From a virus, in IMG/VR virus record IMGVR_UViG_3300044825_002268, positions 1 through 55,765 of that record: a DNA stretch of 55,765 nucleotides; one strand, 5' to 3'. Position numbers and translations under genes: made by a program. Position 1 is the stretch's first letter. Each line of letters begins with the position of its first letter. The notes under the pieces were generated by a model. The model saw only the letters and a program-made list of their open reading frames with translations. It ran no database searches and had not been told where the DNA came from. Of this stretch, positions 41,818-50,654 are shown one piece after another.

Positions 41818-43253
41818 ATTTCGTTAGTCCTGCCCAAGTCTCGGTAGTTGATCATCTCGCCCTGAGAGCCTAGATCCCAAGCACCAATATGTTTGCGATC
41901 TTTAAGGGTAAACCCGAATGACTGTAATTTCTTCTCTATTACCTCAATGCCCCGATATTTGGGGTGCAGGTCCCCGTGGACCTCTAGGGCAATCGTGGTG
42001 ATCCGCTCCATGTCCTCTTCTGAGGCGTTCATCAGGATGTCGTACTCAGCCCCCTCGCAATCCATCTTGAGGAAGACATTACTTCCTTCAACCATGTCTA
42101 AGAGGTTATTTAAGGTGACGGAATAGACCTCTTCAAAGTCCTCTTGGGCGTTATAAAGGCTGTTGTGGCCCGTTTTTTGCTGAATCCCTATCCGCACATA
42201 CTCCCCAGCGCGATCAGAAACCACGGCCTTCTGCGGCTTGATGACATCCAAACCCGACTTCCAGACATTTTTAATTAGGACGTCAAAGGTCGGGGTAACC
42301 GGCTCAATCGCTATGACCTTCCTAGCCCCAAGGCTAGCGGCCAAAATCGAAAAGGTGCCCATATTTGCCCCGATATCAATGACCTCCCGGCCACGCATGG
42401 TCTCTTCAGAGGCTCCATAGACATTACCGACCACCACCTCATCGAACAATTCCTTGGCCTCAGGGCCGTTTTCGCACATCCAAGCAAGGGATGACTTAAT
42501 TTGATGTTCTTTAGCCTGTCTGTGGGCGTTTTTGGCCCATTCCGGGTTGTGTTTTTCGGCCAACTTGAGCTGGTTTTGCAAAAAGGCTGATCTCCAGTCT
42601 TTAACTAAGACCGAATCGTGAACCGTTCCCTCGCCCTTGTGATAAATCGGGAAGGCTCCGGTGTTGGTTTGCCCGTTCCAGCCCTGACTTTCGCACTGAA
42701 TTACCTTAAATCCGGCGTTTTCAGTCTCTAGGCAAAACTCAATGTCCTCGCACCCGCCGGCCCCAAACTCTGGGTTCAGCAAACCCACGGTCTCAAAGAC
42801 CTTTCGGTCGATCATCACGCAGAAAAACACCGCAAAGTCCCGGCCGGTAATCTCTGAGTGAGTCTTTAAGACGGCTGAGATCCCGCATTTCTCGTCTTCA
42901 AAGGCAGAATTCAGCATCTTTAACCAAGATCCACGCTCCTGATCCAAGAGGATGCAGTCGTTATTCAGAAGGACGATCCGATTAGCTGTCGCATGGCGGA
43001 TGGCCACATTGTTGGCGACTGGATACCCCAAGGGGATATCGCTCCATAAGACCTTAAAGTGATCCCCGAATCCAACCCGATCAAATTGATTTTTCAGCGA
43101 CTCTAAGTACCAGCGGGTGTTATCCGTGCATCCGTTAGCCGATACGATTATCTCCACCTCGGACATAACGGAATGCTTAAAAACGGACTCAAGACACGGC
43201 CGCAGCAGATCATCACAGTGGTTATAGGTCGGGATGACGACTGAATACTTCAT
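41805..43253 (-). CDS. Fused GT2 glycosyltransferase and FkbM-type methyltransferase
   Basis: 482 residues. Residues 1-~255 are GT2: VVIPTYNHCDDLLRPC, SANGCTDNT, LLNND at 95-99 and GGCEDIEF at 167-173. Residues ~285-482 are FkbM-type SAM methyltransferase: VIDIGANMGTFSILAA (291-306), AIEP, FLKMDCEGAEYDIL and a closing beta/alpha pattern. It would add a sugar and O-methylate it. The ATG overlaps the end of the collagen-like fibre gene by one base, so the two are translationally coupled. No missing key residue is obvious. Confidence 0.85.
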   Translation of the reverse strand: MKYSVVIPTYNHCDDLLRPCLESVFKHSVMSEVEIIVSANGCTDNTRWYLESLKNQFDRVGFGDHFKVLWSDIPLGYPVANNVAIRHATANRIVLLNNDCILLDQERGSWLKMLNSAFEDEKCGISAVLKTHSEITGRDFAVFFCVMIDRKVFETVGLLNPEFGAGGCEDIEFCLETENAGFKVIQCESQGWNGQTNTGAFPIYHKGEGTVHDSVLVKDWRSAFLQNQLKLAEKHNPEWAKNAHRQAKEHQIKSSLAWMCENGPEAKELFDEVVVGNVYGASEETMRGREVIDIGANMGTFSILAASLGARKVIAIEPVTPTFDVLIKNVWKSGLDVIKPQKAVVSDRAGEYVRIGIQQKTGHNSLYNAQEDFEEVYSVTLNNLLDMVEGSNVFLKMDCEGAEYDILMNASEEDMERITTIALEVHGDLHPKYRGIEVIEKKLQSFGFTLKDRKHIGAWDLGSQGEMINYRDLGRTNEIWTR

Positions 43254-45862
43254 CAGAAGGTTCCCCCTACAACCCCGCCTAGGAAAGCGTTTGTTGAGGC
43301 GTTGTAGCTCAGGTCAGAGTCCGTCAAGGCGCTTTGGCTTCCGGTTGTGCCGGCTACTAAAACTGGGTAGACCGGCGTCGTAGAAGTCGTAGCGACAGAG
43401 ACTGTTGTCGGCGGCGCACCCGAGAATCCCGATGTACCCGAAAAGCCACTCGTTCCCGAAAAACCGCTCGTTCCGGAAAACCCACTGATTCCCGAGGCGC
43501 CTGAAAATCCTGAGATTCCGCTAAATCCCGAGATTCCTGACGCACCGCTGAATCCCGAAATTCCAGAAAACCCGCTAATTCCTGAGGCTCCGCTAAATCC
43601 GGAAGTTCCCGAAAATCCTGAAATTCCTGACGCGCCGCTAAAGCCCGATGTGCCGCTGAATCCGGAAATTCCAGACGCCCCACTAAAACCTGAAGTTCCG
43701 GAAAATCCAGAGATTCCTGAAAAACCGGAGATTCCAGAAAATCCACTGAATCCCGATGTGCCGCTTTGAGCGACACCATCAAGCCCTGAATATCCTGAAA
43801 ATCCGCTAGTTCCCGAAAATCCGCTAGTTCCCGAAAATCCACTGGTTCCAGAAAAGCCACTGAGGCCCGAAGTAACAGCAAAAATTACAGGATCGTTATT
43901 AGCAAAACTGTAAGTCGATGTAATTAAAGTTACTGGATATGTCCAATAACTGTTAGACAAACCGGGATTAGTGTTCGTTGGAGTGCCATTAACTTCCCAA
44001 GTTTGATAATTAGCACTTGCAGTTTTGTCTTGAATTGTGAATCTTTGCGTTTGTTTGATCAGAGACAAAAAGATGTCAACATCGACGCCATCACTATCTT
44101 CATGGCTTACGATAATTTGTGTTGCGCTTGATTGAGTGGCGTTATTCCAAATCAGGAATCCAAGACCCGGATCACCGCTTGTTGATGTTGTTTTAGCGTT
44201 GTATGGGAAAAAGGTTGATGCAGATCCAACTGCACCTGAGAATCCACTTATTCCTGAAGCGCCGCTAAATCCTGAAATTCCGGAAAATCCTGAGAATCCC
44301 GAAGTTCCGCTAAATCCTGAAGTGCCGCTAAATCCGGATGTGCCACTAAATCCAGACTCGCCCGAAAAACCGCTAAATCCGCTTTCGCCTGAAAATCCGG
44401 AGATTCCGGAAAATCCTGAAGTTCCGCTGAAACCCGAAATTCCTGAGTCTCCGGAAAAACCTGAAATTCCGCTGAATCCCGAGAAACCCGAAATCCCCGA
44501 AAATCCGGACTCACCGGAAAATCCTGAGGTTCCTGAAAATCCGCTAAAACCCGACTCTCCCGAAAATCCGCTAAAACCAGACTGCCCAGAAAATCCCGAG
44601 AAGCCTGAAATTCCGCTAAAGCCGCTGAATCCGGATATTCCGCTAAAACCGCTAATTCCTGAAAAACCTGAGGTTCCTGAAAATCCGCTAACGCCATTTA
44701 CGATGGCAAAAATAACTTCAATATCGTCAGCAAAGCCTGTAGTTCCGGTGCCACTTGAGCTAATTAAAGTACACGGAATAGTGAAGTAATCGACAGCTTG
44801 GCTTGGAGTTCCAGTTACACGCCATTTTTGATTATTGGCGCTATTAGAAATATCCTGAATTATGAATTCTTCAGTGCTCTGAAGCAGTGCTAAGAAAACA
44901 CTGATATCAACGCCATCATCATTCAGATTACTTACATTGATTTGAGTGGCGCTAGTTTGGGTAACATTATTCCAAAGCAGTTTTCCGTATCCCGGATCTC
45001 CACCGGTGATCAAAGTATTTGTTTTGTACGGATAGTAGGTACTCGATACACCGCTGATACCTGAATAACCGGAAAAACCAGAAATGCCTGAAAACCCGGA
45101 AAATCCCGACGTTCCGCTAAAACCTGAAAATCCGCTAACACCGGACGCCCCCAAAGCGTTTGTCCAAGTGCCGCCAACCAAGCCCTCAAAGTATTGGGTG
45201 TCGGTGTTGTATCGAATCTGACCATCTGGTCCACCGCCGCGTTCAGCGGTAGTGCCGGTCGGAACCTGCATTCCGGCGTTACCCGGAATCTGAGGGTTGC
45301 TCGTAATCCCGATAGTCGGGTTGCCGGGGCCGGTGCCGTTTGTGACATCGATTTGATTGGTTGTTCCCTGAATCTCAACCGAAGTCACATTGGTGCCGTT
45401 GATGGCCACAATCCCAACGCTATTCAGGTTGGCCATCGAGGCGGCCGTGCCGGTTAGGGCGATGGTTGGGTTGCCTGCCACCCCGTTGCCGTTAGTAACG
45501 GCTAAACCAGCTCCGGTGACCGCAATAGATCGGTTTGTGACCGCATTTGCGGCGGTCTTGACTATTACCCCGTTACCCGCGGCTTCGAGGCTTCCTGCGG
45601 CCCCGTTTAGGCCAATCTCAATCGTTCCTTGAGCGCCGGTGTCGGTAAGGCTCACCCCAGTTCCGGCAGACAAAGCCCGGCTATTGATTAGGCTTGGCTC
45701 ATTATTGACCGTAATAAAGGTCTGAGTCTGGCTCGGGGAGGCCGCAATGGCCCCAGTCGTGGTCTGTACGGTCTGACCGTTTTGTACGATAGGAACCGAC
45801 TCGGTGCCCGTAATTGGGCCCGCAGCCGGTAGTTGGGTAATGGTGACTTGTGCTGAAGGCAT
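43253..45862 (-). CDS. Collagen-like (Gly-X-Ser) tail fibre protein
   Basis: 869 residues. An N-terminal attachment part (ITQLPAAGPITGTESVPIVQ, shared in style with 47685-48266) is followed by three blocks of GFSGxSGFSG repeats (Gly every third residue, Ser in the third position, essentially no Pro). They are separated by two related ~110-residue globular domains (LLWNNVTQTSATQINVSNLN and FLIWNNATQSSATQIIVSHE). The C-terminal tip is short. A triple-helical collagen-like fibre is likely. Ser-rich repeats and coupling to a glycosyltransferase gene suggest the fibre is glycosylated, which is inference. Confidence 0.85.
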   Translation of the reverse strand: MPSAQVTITQLPAAGPITGTESVPIVQNGQTVQTTTGAIAASPSQTQTFITVNNEPSLINSRALSAGTGVSLTDTGAQGTIEIGLNGAAGSLEAAGNGVIVKTAANAVTNRSIAVTGAGLAVTNGNGVAGNPTIALTGTAASMANLNSVGIVAINGTNVTSVEIQGTTNQIDVTNGTGPGNPTIGITSNPQIPGNAGMQVPTGTTAERGGGPDGQIRYNTDTQYFEGLVGGTWTNALGASGVSGFSGFSGTSGFSGFSGISGFSGYSGISGVSSTYYPYKTNTLITGGDPGYGKLLWNNVTQTSATQINVSNLNDDGVDISVFLALLQSTEEFIIQDISNSANNQKWRVTGTPSQAVDYFTIPCTLISSSGTGTTGFADDIEVIFAIVNGVSGFSGTSGFSGISGFSGISGFSGFSGISGFSGFSGQSGFSGFSGESGFSGFSGTSGFSGESGFSGISGFSGFSGISGFSGDSGISGFSGTSGFSGISGFSGESGFSGFSGESGFSGTSGFSGTSGFSGTSGFSGFSGISGFSGASGISGFSGAVGSASTFFPYNAKTTSTSGDPGLGFLIWNNATQSSATQIIVSHEDSDGVDVDIFLSLIKQTQRFTIQDKTASANYQTWEVNGTPTNTNPGLSNSYWTYPVTLITSTYSFANNDPVIFAVTSGLSGFSGTSGFSGTSGFSGTSGFSGYSGLDGVAQSGTSGFSGFSGISGFSGISGFSGTSGFSGASGISGFSGTSGFSGASGISGFSGTSGFSGASGISGFSGISGFSGASGISGFSGISGFSGASGISGFSGTSGFSGTSGFSGTSGFSGAPPTTVSVATTSTTPVYPVLVAGTTGSQSALTDSDLSYNASTNAFLGGVVGGTF
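43420..43860 (-). repeat. Tandem GFSGxSG-coding repeats, C-terminal block
   Basis: Short tandem repeats with an 18-base unit coding for Gly-Phe-Ser-Gly-X-Ser. Related blocks lie at about 44230-44700 and 45060-45140 in the same gene. Such repeats can gain or lose units by slippage or recombination, changing fibre length. They are also where assembly errors would concentrate. Confidence 0.85.
44230..44700 (-). repeat. Tandem GFSGxSG-coding repeats, central block
   Basis: Same 18-base unit as the block at 43420-43860, here between the two paralogous globular domains. Many units differ at synonymous positions, so the array is old enough to have drifted. Confidence 0.85.
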
Positions 45863-46203
45863 TATGGACTCGGGCTAATAACGTCAAGATTTCCGTTGTT
45901 CTCGGGGTCGTCCTGATTGCCTTGAGTGGAGATCAGGAATTGGCCGTAACCACCGGTCTGAAGGGCAGGCTGGACATTAGCAACGCTGACATCCGGCCTT
46001 GGAAATCGAAGGTTGATTCTTTCGGTTTGCCTAGCAGGAAGCCTGTAGGGGTCTTTCTGGTCGGCGCATCCCTGATCACATACTCGTAAACCCGGGAAGT
46101 TTGGATCTGATCCAAGGCTTACATAGGTGCGCTTCATCTTGCACCGGTCGCAAACACCGATTGCTAGAGAAGTTAGTCCGGTAGTGTCAAGGAAAATAGG
46201 CAT
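45862..46203 (-). CDS. Small protein with zinc-ribbon-like Cys motif
   Basis: 113 residues. CDRCKMKR (C18, C21) and VCDQGC around residues 42-46 form a four-Cys ribbon-like pattern. The C terminus is low complexity (NNGNLDVISPSP). Phages of this type often have such a protein between fibre and tail genes. Its role is unknown. One-base overlap with each neighbour. Confidence 0.65.
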   Translation of the reverse strand: MPIFLDTTGLTSLAIGVCDRCKMKRTYVSLGSDPNFPGLRVCDQGCADQKDPYRLPARQTERINLRFPRPDVSVANVQPALQTGGYGQFLISTQGNQDDPENNGNLDVISPSP

Positions 46204-47276
46204 TATTTTGTGTATACGCTAATATTCGGCGCCCAGTAAATTGGCGACTTATCACGCTCTTCTTGCTCTGCCTCGAAGAGGTATTTATCAGCCATTCTTT
46301 CCAAATACGCAATCCTGTCGGGCGCAACCTGCGGAAGCTCCAAAGCCATCCGGTGGGCAAGGATCATCACGACCGCCTCATACCAGCGCTGGGGAACTTC
46401 CAGCTCATCGGTCAGCGCCCCTACATCCATGATCTGGCGGGAATACCACACCGTCATTTGGATAAACGGATCTGATGGGGTTGGCCAAAGGTAAATGGAC
46501 GGCTGGGGGATCGTGCGGTCAAACCAAAACTGATAGGGCTGATTGGCCGTAAAGTTCTTATTCGGAAGATTTGTATAGTCATCCCGATTTAGTCTGGCCA
46601 TCATGATTTCTCGGCTATTGTTGCCGACATACCATTCTCTGATCGCCAAGGTCGTGCCGTTGTATCCCCGAATCCGGTAATACTCTACGGTCTCACCGGG
46701 GTCAACATCAGTCCAAATCCACTGATTGTCTCTAACAACTATTTCGCCTAAATCCTCTAACGTTTGCCAAGTGCTTCCATCCACAGAATACTCATAAATA
46801 ACGGACCAAGTAGCGCTACCGCCACCGGCAACGTAAGGCAAAAGACCAATAGATCCGGCGTATATTGGGTTGTCTGTGCCGTAGAAGACTGAGATGTTTC
46901 CGTTGGCTGAGGTTTGCTGACAATAAGTGTCAATATCGGAGTCTGCGACAAAGCTGACGTTCCCCCCTGCGCTGGTTGCGTAGTCACCGCTCGGACGGTT
47001 CATTGTCCGGTAAAGGGCGTTTAAAACATCAATTGACCCCAGCGGAAGCTGATAAATGTACTGGTCTGCTTTTAGACCGAAGACCTTTTTGCTGATTGCC
47101 CAATAATTGATGCCAATATTGGCCAAGGCAGATAGAGCGAAAAATAAAGATTCACGGGCAGATAATTGTTGCTCTGACGTTAACTCTTCAGCCAGCTTTC
47201 CGCACCGGCGGGCGCCGTGATCAATTAACGTTTGAACATCAACAACCGTCGTTCCGATTGTTCCTGAATAAGCCAT
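46203..47276 (-). CDS. Virion structural protein, possible tail/adaptor component
   Basis: 357 residues. SARESLFFALSALANIGINY, VFGLKADQYIYQLPLGSIDV and an Ig-like insertion (SVIYEYSVDGSTWQTLEDLG), then QFWFDRTIPQPSIYLWPTPS and WYSRQIMDVGALTDELEVPQ. The YLWPxP and VPxxWYEA elements resemble phage adaptor/connector proteins. A paralogous role to 32477-33112 is possible, with an added domain. Confidence 0.65.
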   Translation of the reverse strand: MAYSGTIGTTVVDVQTLIDHGARRCGKLAEELTSEQQLSARESLFFALSALANIGINYWAISKKVFGLKADQYIYQLPLGSIDVLNALYRTMNRPSGDYATSAGGNVSFVADSDIDTYCQQTSANGNISVFYGTDNPIYAGSIGLLPYVAGGGSATWSVIYEYSVDGSTWQTLEDLGEIVVRDNQWIWTDVDPGETVEYYRIRGYNGTTLAIREWYVGNNSREIMMARLNRDDYTNLPNKNFTANQPYQFWFDRTIPQPSIYLWPTPSDPFIQMTVWYSRQIMDVGALTDELEVPQRWYEAVVMILAHRMALELPQVAPDRIAYLERMADKYLFEAEQEERDKSPIYWAPNISVYTK

Positions 47277-47684
47277 TTACCACCCCGGACAGTTCCAGCG
47301 TTTCATTGATGCACGGGCACGACTTCCCCGCTCGCTTTTTTCTGCTACTGGCCCCATACGAGCACAGAACGAATCACGCCGCTTTCCTCCCTGTGGTTGC
47401 GGTGCCTTTAAATTAGACCCGGTTTCCCGGTTATATTTTTCCCTGCCTTTAGCCGTAAGACCGGCTCCTTGAGATACCGGTAGCTTTTCTCCACGACCAA
47501 CTGCAAGGCTTACCTCACCGCCTTTTTTCTTATTTTCAGGCAGCTTGGCGTAAGACTTTTTGCCCACATTAGACTCGGTATATTCAGCGGCCACCGAAGG
47601 CTTAATCCCAACCTTCTTAGCAAACTTTGGGTTGTACTCGGCCGCTTTCATAAGCCTAAATTGGGCTTTGGATTTGGCTGGCAT
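47277..47684 (-). CDS. Basic small protein with DUF3008-like and DUF6321-like parts
   Basis: 135 residues. The start MPAKSKAQFRLMKAAEYNPK matches the DUF3008 style; the C-terminal GLTAKGREKYNRETGSNLKA, SFCARM and RWNCPGW resembles DUF6321. Highly basic, with a KKKGGEV motif in the middle like the GG-K motifs of other virion proteins here. Family names are from memory. Function unknown. Confidence 0.65.
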   Translation of the reverse strand: MPAKSKAQFRLMKAAEYNPKFAKKVGIKPSVAAEYTESNVGKKSYAKLPENKKKGGEVSLAVGRGEKLPVSQGAGLTAKGREKYNRETGSNLKAPQPQGGKRRDSFCARMGPVAEKSERGSRARASMKRWNCPGW

Positions 47685-48266
47685 TTAGGCTACCTGCTGA
47701 ACAGTCACCAACATTGACGGAATTGCCGGATATAGCGCAGTTGACGGCAAATGCTCAAGCGTTACATCTAAACTCTCAGGTAACCAATAGAGTTGGACAT
47801 AATCAGCAGAATTAAGTTGGAAGAAAAAGTTCCAAGCCGCAACTTGATAACCGAAAATTCCTGCACTTTTTCTTGCCGGTATGGTTACATTTGTTGCTGA
47901 GTTTGCTAAATCTGAACCGTTAACCTTGACCCAAATTGTCACAATTTGCTGGGCATTTGAGACATTTTTAAATTGGGCGCTGAACTGAAGATCATAGATT
48001 CCGGTGTTTGGAACCGTTAACTTGCTGTTATCAACAAGCGTTACACCATCAGAAATATCTTGAGTGTTATAAGTAATTGCAGTTCCTGCAGTGGTGCTAC
48101 CTGTTTGGTCTGTGGAATCGCTCCATGCACCATACGCTCGGTTGTAAGCAATGATGTCGCCAACAGTTGTCTTCTTGTTATCACCGCTTTGAACGATAGG
48201 AACCAACTCTGCCCCGGTTAGGGGAAGAGCCGCTGCGGTCATTGCTGAAATCTTGGTATCTGCCAT
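47685..48266 (-). CDS. Fibre-type structural protein with jelly-roll-like C terminus
   Basis: 193 residues. MADTKISAMTAAALPLTGAE-LVPIVQSG is a common N-terminal module of phage fibres. The rest (YDLQFSAQFKNVSNAQQIVT, WVKVNGSDLANSATNV) is C1q/TNF-like in pattern, which would suit a trimeric receptor-binding tip. Confidence 0.7.
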   Translation of the reverse strand: MADTKISAMTAAALPLTGAELVPIVQSGDNKKTTVGDIIAYNRAYGAWSDSTDQTGSTTAGTAITYNTQDISDGVTLVDNSKLTVPNTGIYDLQFSAQFKNVSNAQQIVTIWVKVNGSDLANSATNVTIPARKSAGIFGYQVAAWNFFFQLNSADYVQLYWLPESLDVTLEHLPSTALYPAIPSMLVTVQQVA

Positions 48267-48491
48267 TTAGGACTCCAACTCAATCTTGTCGTCATTTTCC
48301 TGAAGGACATACCCTGCATCTTCCATCAGGATGTAGTACGGTCCGGCAGCAACTGGGCCTCGTACAATTACCGACTGCCCTCCCACATCATTGCCATATC
48401 CGTTATGTGCGTCGGCTACTACACCATCAGCTAAACCCGGATAGGTGTTAGCAAAATTCGCTACGAATTCAAAGCCGACGCCGCCAGCCAT
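48267..48491 (-). CDS. Small structural-type protein, unknown
   Basis: 74 residues, Gly/Ala/Val-rich and neutral (GVGFEFVANFANTYPGLADG). It overlaps the upstream gene by one base. The location among head/tail accessory genes suggests a minor virion component. No family recognised. Confidence 0.6.
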   Translation of the reverse strand: MAGGVGFEFVANFANTYPGLADGVVADAHNGYGNDVGGQSVIVRGPVAAGPYYILMEDAGYVLQENDDKIELES

Positions 48492-48796
48492 TACGCAATT
48501 CCTGCCTGAATAAGTTTCAGGGTAACGGTTCCATCACCAGAATTCATGGTCACTCGAATTGCCGTTACAGGGAAAGCATAGTTTCCGTCTGCATTAGCAA
48601 TTGCGGCCGCCACGGTAGGGTGCGGAAACCAAGTCGAAAACCCGACTGCAGGATCATCAAAGGTGTGCTGAACCGTGTAATTGACCGTTCCGGTCTTAAC
48701 CACGCCAAATCCAACATTAAACGGTGTGGCATTAAGGTTCATCACAATCGGTGTGCTTGACCCTACGCCAGTTTGAGAAACAGTTTGTAGTTTCAT
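48491..48796 (-). CDS. Small structural protein, unknown
   Basis: 101 residues, beta-rich (TPIVMNLNATPFNVGFGVVK, TVNYTVQHTFDDPAVGFSTW), with a Thr/Val/Gly pattern of phage decoration proteins. It follows a terminator, so it may be expressed from its own promoter or by read-through. Confidence 0.65.
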   Translation of the reverse strand: MKLQTVSQTGVGSSTPIVMNLNATPFNVGFGVVKTGTVNYTVQHTFDDPAVGFSTWFPHPTVAAAIANADGNYAFPVTAIRVTMNSGDGTVTLKLIQAGIA

Positions 48797-48807
48797 CTTT
48801 TAATCCT

Positions 48808-48832
48808 TAAAAAGCGGGGGCTTAGAGCCCCC
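48808..48832 (-). terminator. Rho-independent terminator after the GG-K basic protein
   Basis: On the minus strand GGGGGCTCTAAGCCCCC is followed by GCTTTTT. A clean GC stem with U-run. It separates the capsid-proximal genes from the tail/fibre genes. Confidence 0.85.
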
Positions 48833-48839
48833 ACCTTGT

Positions 48840-49886
48840 TTAGCACATACCGCCAGACCGCATTTTCATTTTTCCATACTTGCTGTAGACCTCATTGCTG
48901 TCGGCCTTAGCAGCCTTCATTGCCGGGGCGTTTTCTCCCTCATGAATTGCCTGCAGTTTTGCTTGAGCAGGGGTCATCACTTGGCCGCCCTTTTTGAAGG
49001 TTCCGGAAAGCTGATTGATGCTTACGGGTGTAGAGGGTTTTTTCTGGCCTTGCGGCATATTCACCGCCTTACCAGAGTCATTTACCGACCCACCCTTAGC
49101 ATACTTTTTTGCGGCACCACCTTTCTTGTAAGCAAAGCCCTTGCCTTCTTCCCTGTAAGAGTCATCAGCAGATGTGTAACTTTGTTTCATCTGTTCTTTC
49201 TGCTCTTTTTGAGGTTTTTGCATACCTTGTGCCATACCGCCTGATTTGTAACCACCACCGTTTGATTTGGCCACACCACCGGTTTTGTAACCGCCTCGGT
49301 TACCCAGCTTTACCTCACCAGTTTTGGCAGGCGAATGGTCAGGTTTGGCTGTGACCACCTTGGTGTTTTTATAGGGGCCTGCATCACGGGAACCTTCTTG
49401 CTCGGTGATGATGCCGCTCTTGGCTAGACCGCCGGAAGCGTATTTCTTGACATTGCCGCCCTTTTTGTAGCCGCCCTGTCCGTAAGCAACACCGCCAGTC
49501 TTTAAGCCCTTGTGAGCCTTAGAAGCCGGCATAGAAGCGTGTTTTTCTAGCTTCTTCTCGGTAGATGCCATTTTCTTGGCCTCTTCCTTATGCTCTTTTT
49601 CGGTCTCTCCGCCTTCTTTCATGGTGCGACCCATCGGACGAACAGCCATCGCCTTGCGGCGGGCGGTCATTGCGGGACGCATCGGTGAACGAACCGGAGC
49701 GTTTACTGCCGGACGACCAATTAAGGCCGGGGTTCCGGACATGGCGCCCAAGGCACCACCATCCATCTTTTTAACTGCTTTTGTGCTGCCGCCTTTTTTC
49801 ATCATGACGGCACCGCCTTTTTTGAGCTTTAGCTCAACGGTGGGCTCCGTAGTCATCATCTTGACCATTGGTTTGAACTGACCCAT
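48840..49886 (-). CDS. Highly basic Gly-Gly-Lys repeat virion-type protein
   Basis: 348 residues, extremely rich in Lys, Gly and Met with no folded-domain look. Repeats of the GG-(A/V/N)-(K/A)-(K/M) type: KKGGAVMMKKGGS (~23), TGGVAYGQGGYKKGGNVKKY (~130), ASGGLAK, YKTGGVAK, YKSGGMA, YKKGGAAKKYAKGGS and FKKGGQV. The same motif appears singly in the large internal-type proteins. A charge this high suits binding DNA or polyanionic scaffold within the capsid. Located after the capsid genes and followed by a terminator. Confidence 0.75.
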   Translation of the reverse strand: MGQFKPMVKMMTTEPTVELKLKKGGAVMMKKGGSTKAVKKMDGGALGAMSGTPALIGRPAVNAPVRSPMRPAMTARRKAMAVRPMGRTMKEGGETEKEHKEEAKKMASTEKKLEKHASMPASKAHKGLKTGGVAYGQGGYKKGGNVKKYASGGLAKSGIITEQEGSRDAGPYKNTKVVTAKPDHSPAKTGEVKLGNRGGYKTGGVAKSNGGGYKSGGMAQGMQKPQKEQKEQMKQSYTSADDSYREEGKGFAYKKGGAAKKYAKGGSVNDSGKAVNMPQGQKKPSTPVSINQLSGTFKKGGQVMTPAQAKLQAIHEGENAPAMKAAKADSNEVYSKYGKMKMRSGGMC

Positions 49887-49899
49887 TTAATTCTCCTAA

Positions 49900-50634
49900 T
49901 TAGGCTTGGGTGACGCCAAGGGCGCCAGTACGGGTTGCGTTGGGACCGACTGCGATAGCGTTTAATAGGATTCCCATTACAAGGCGCTTGGAGCCATCCG
50001 CGGCGCTCGATGGGGCATAAGTCCCACGAACATCTCCGGTGGTTGTCGTTGCGGTTGCTGTATCAGCCGCTACAAAAGTTCCAGTGTCTTGCGCTAGGGT
50101 GTTATCCCATTTAACGCTGGCTACATAACCTGCGTCGGCAATCCGGACCGGGGCGCCAAAAATGTCGGTCGTTCCAACCGTGATAGCAGTGGTTGTGCCG
50201 CCGCTAACCGTGATTGAAGCAATCTCATAAAAGGCTTTCTGTCCGTCTACCGCACTACCTGCCGAACTGGTGATTACTTCACTCATCGGTTGACCGTAGT
50301 AGTCATAGCCCGAAACAGTGAAGTTACGGTTCGATCCGCCGCCAACTTGAGTTACCGAAACTGCACGGGGTACGTCCAGTCGATAAACAGTCAAGAAGTC
50401 GGTTTTACGAACCGCTGTTACACCAGCGCCAGCAGTAAGCGTCAATGCACCACTTCCGGCCGGAGTTACGCTTGTAACAAGGTTATTTGCGGCTTTCGCC
50501 TCAGGAACCGTGTCCCAAACATAAATACGACCGAGCGGTCCAACGCCCGCAGACATCGGGGAAGGGTCGCCCAAAGACAACCCCATCCCGGTAACCGCCG
50601 TCCCCAGAAACAAATCATCATCAAACTGAGGCAT
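49900..50634 (-). CDS. Head accessory / decoration-type protein
   Basis: 244 residues, beta-rich (VPRAVSVTQVGGGSNRNFTV, AITVGTTDIFGAPVRIADAG). It begins with an acidic MPQFDDDLFLGTAV. Two genes after the capsid protein, so probably a capsid decoration or vertex protein. No specific family recognised. Confidence 0.65.
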   Translation of the reverse strand: MPQFDDDLFLGTAVTGMGLSLGDPSPMSAGVGPLGRIYVWDTVPEAKAANNLVTSVTPAGSGALTLTAGAGVTAVRKTDFLTVYRLDVPRAVSVTQVGGGSNRNFTVSGYDYYGQPMSEVITSSAGSAVDGQKAFYEIASITVSGGTTTAITVGTTDIFGAPVRIADAGYVASVKWDNTLAQDTGTFVAADTATATTTTGDVRGTYAPSSAADGSKRLVMGILLNAIAVGPNATRTGALGVTQA

Positions 50635-50654
50635 GGTTATCCCTCCTTATTTAA

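Noticed and set aside
44136-44789. Plus-strand open frame rich in Pro and Glu opposite the collagen-like gene
   Set aside because: It is the antisense shadow of the Gly-Phe-Ser repeats; no start signals and opposite to all neighbours.
43400-45140. Regular short repeats resembling a CRISPR array
   Set aside because: They are 18-base units in frame coding Gly-X-Ser, without spacers; a protein repeat.
35246-45862. Idea that the 2OG oxygenase hydroxylates prolines of the collagen-like fibre
   Set aside because: The fibre repeats are Gly-Phe-Ser/Gly-X-Ser with practically no proline.
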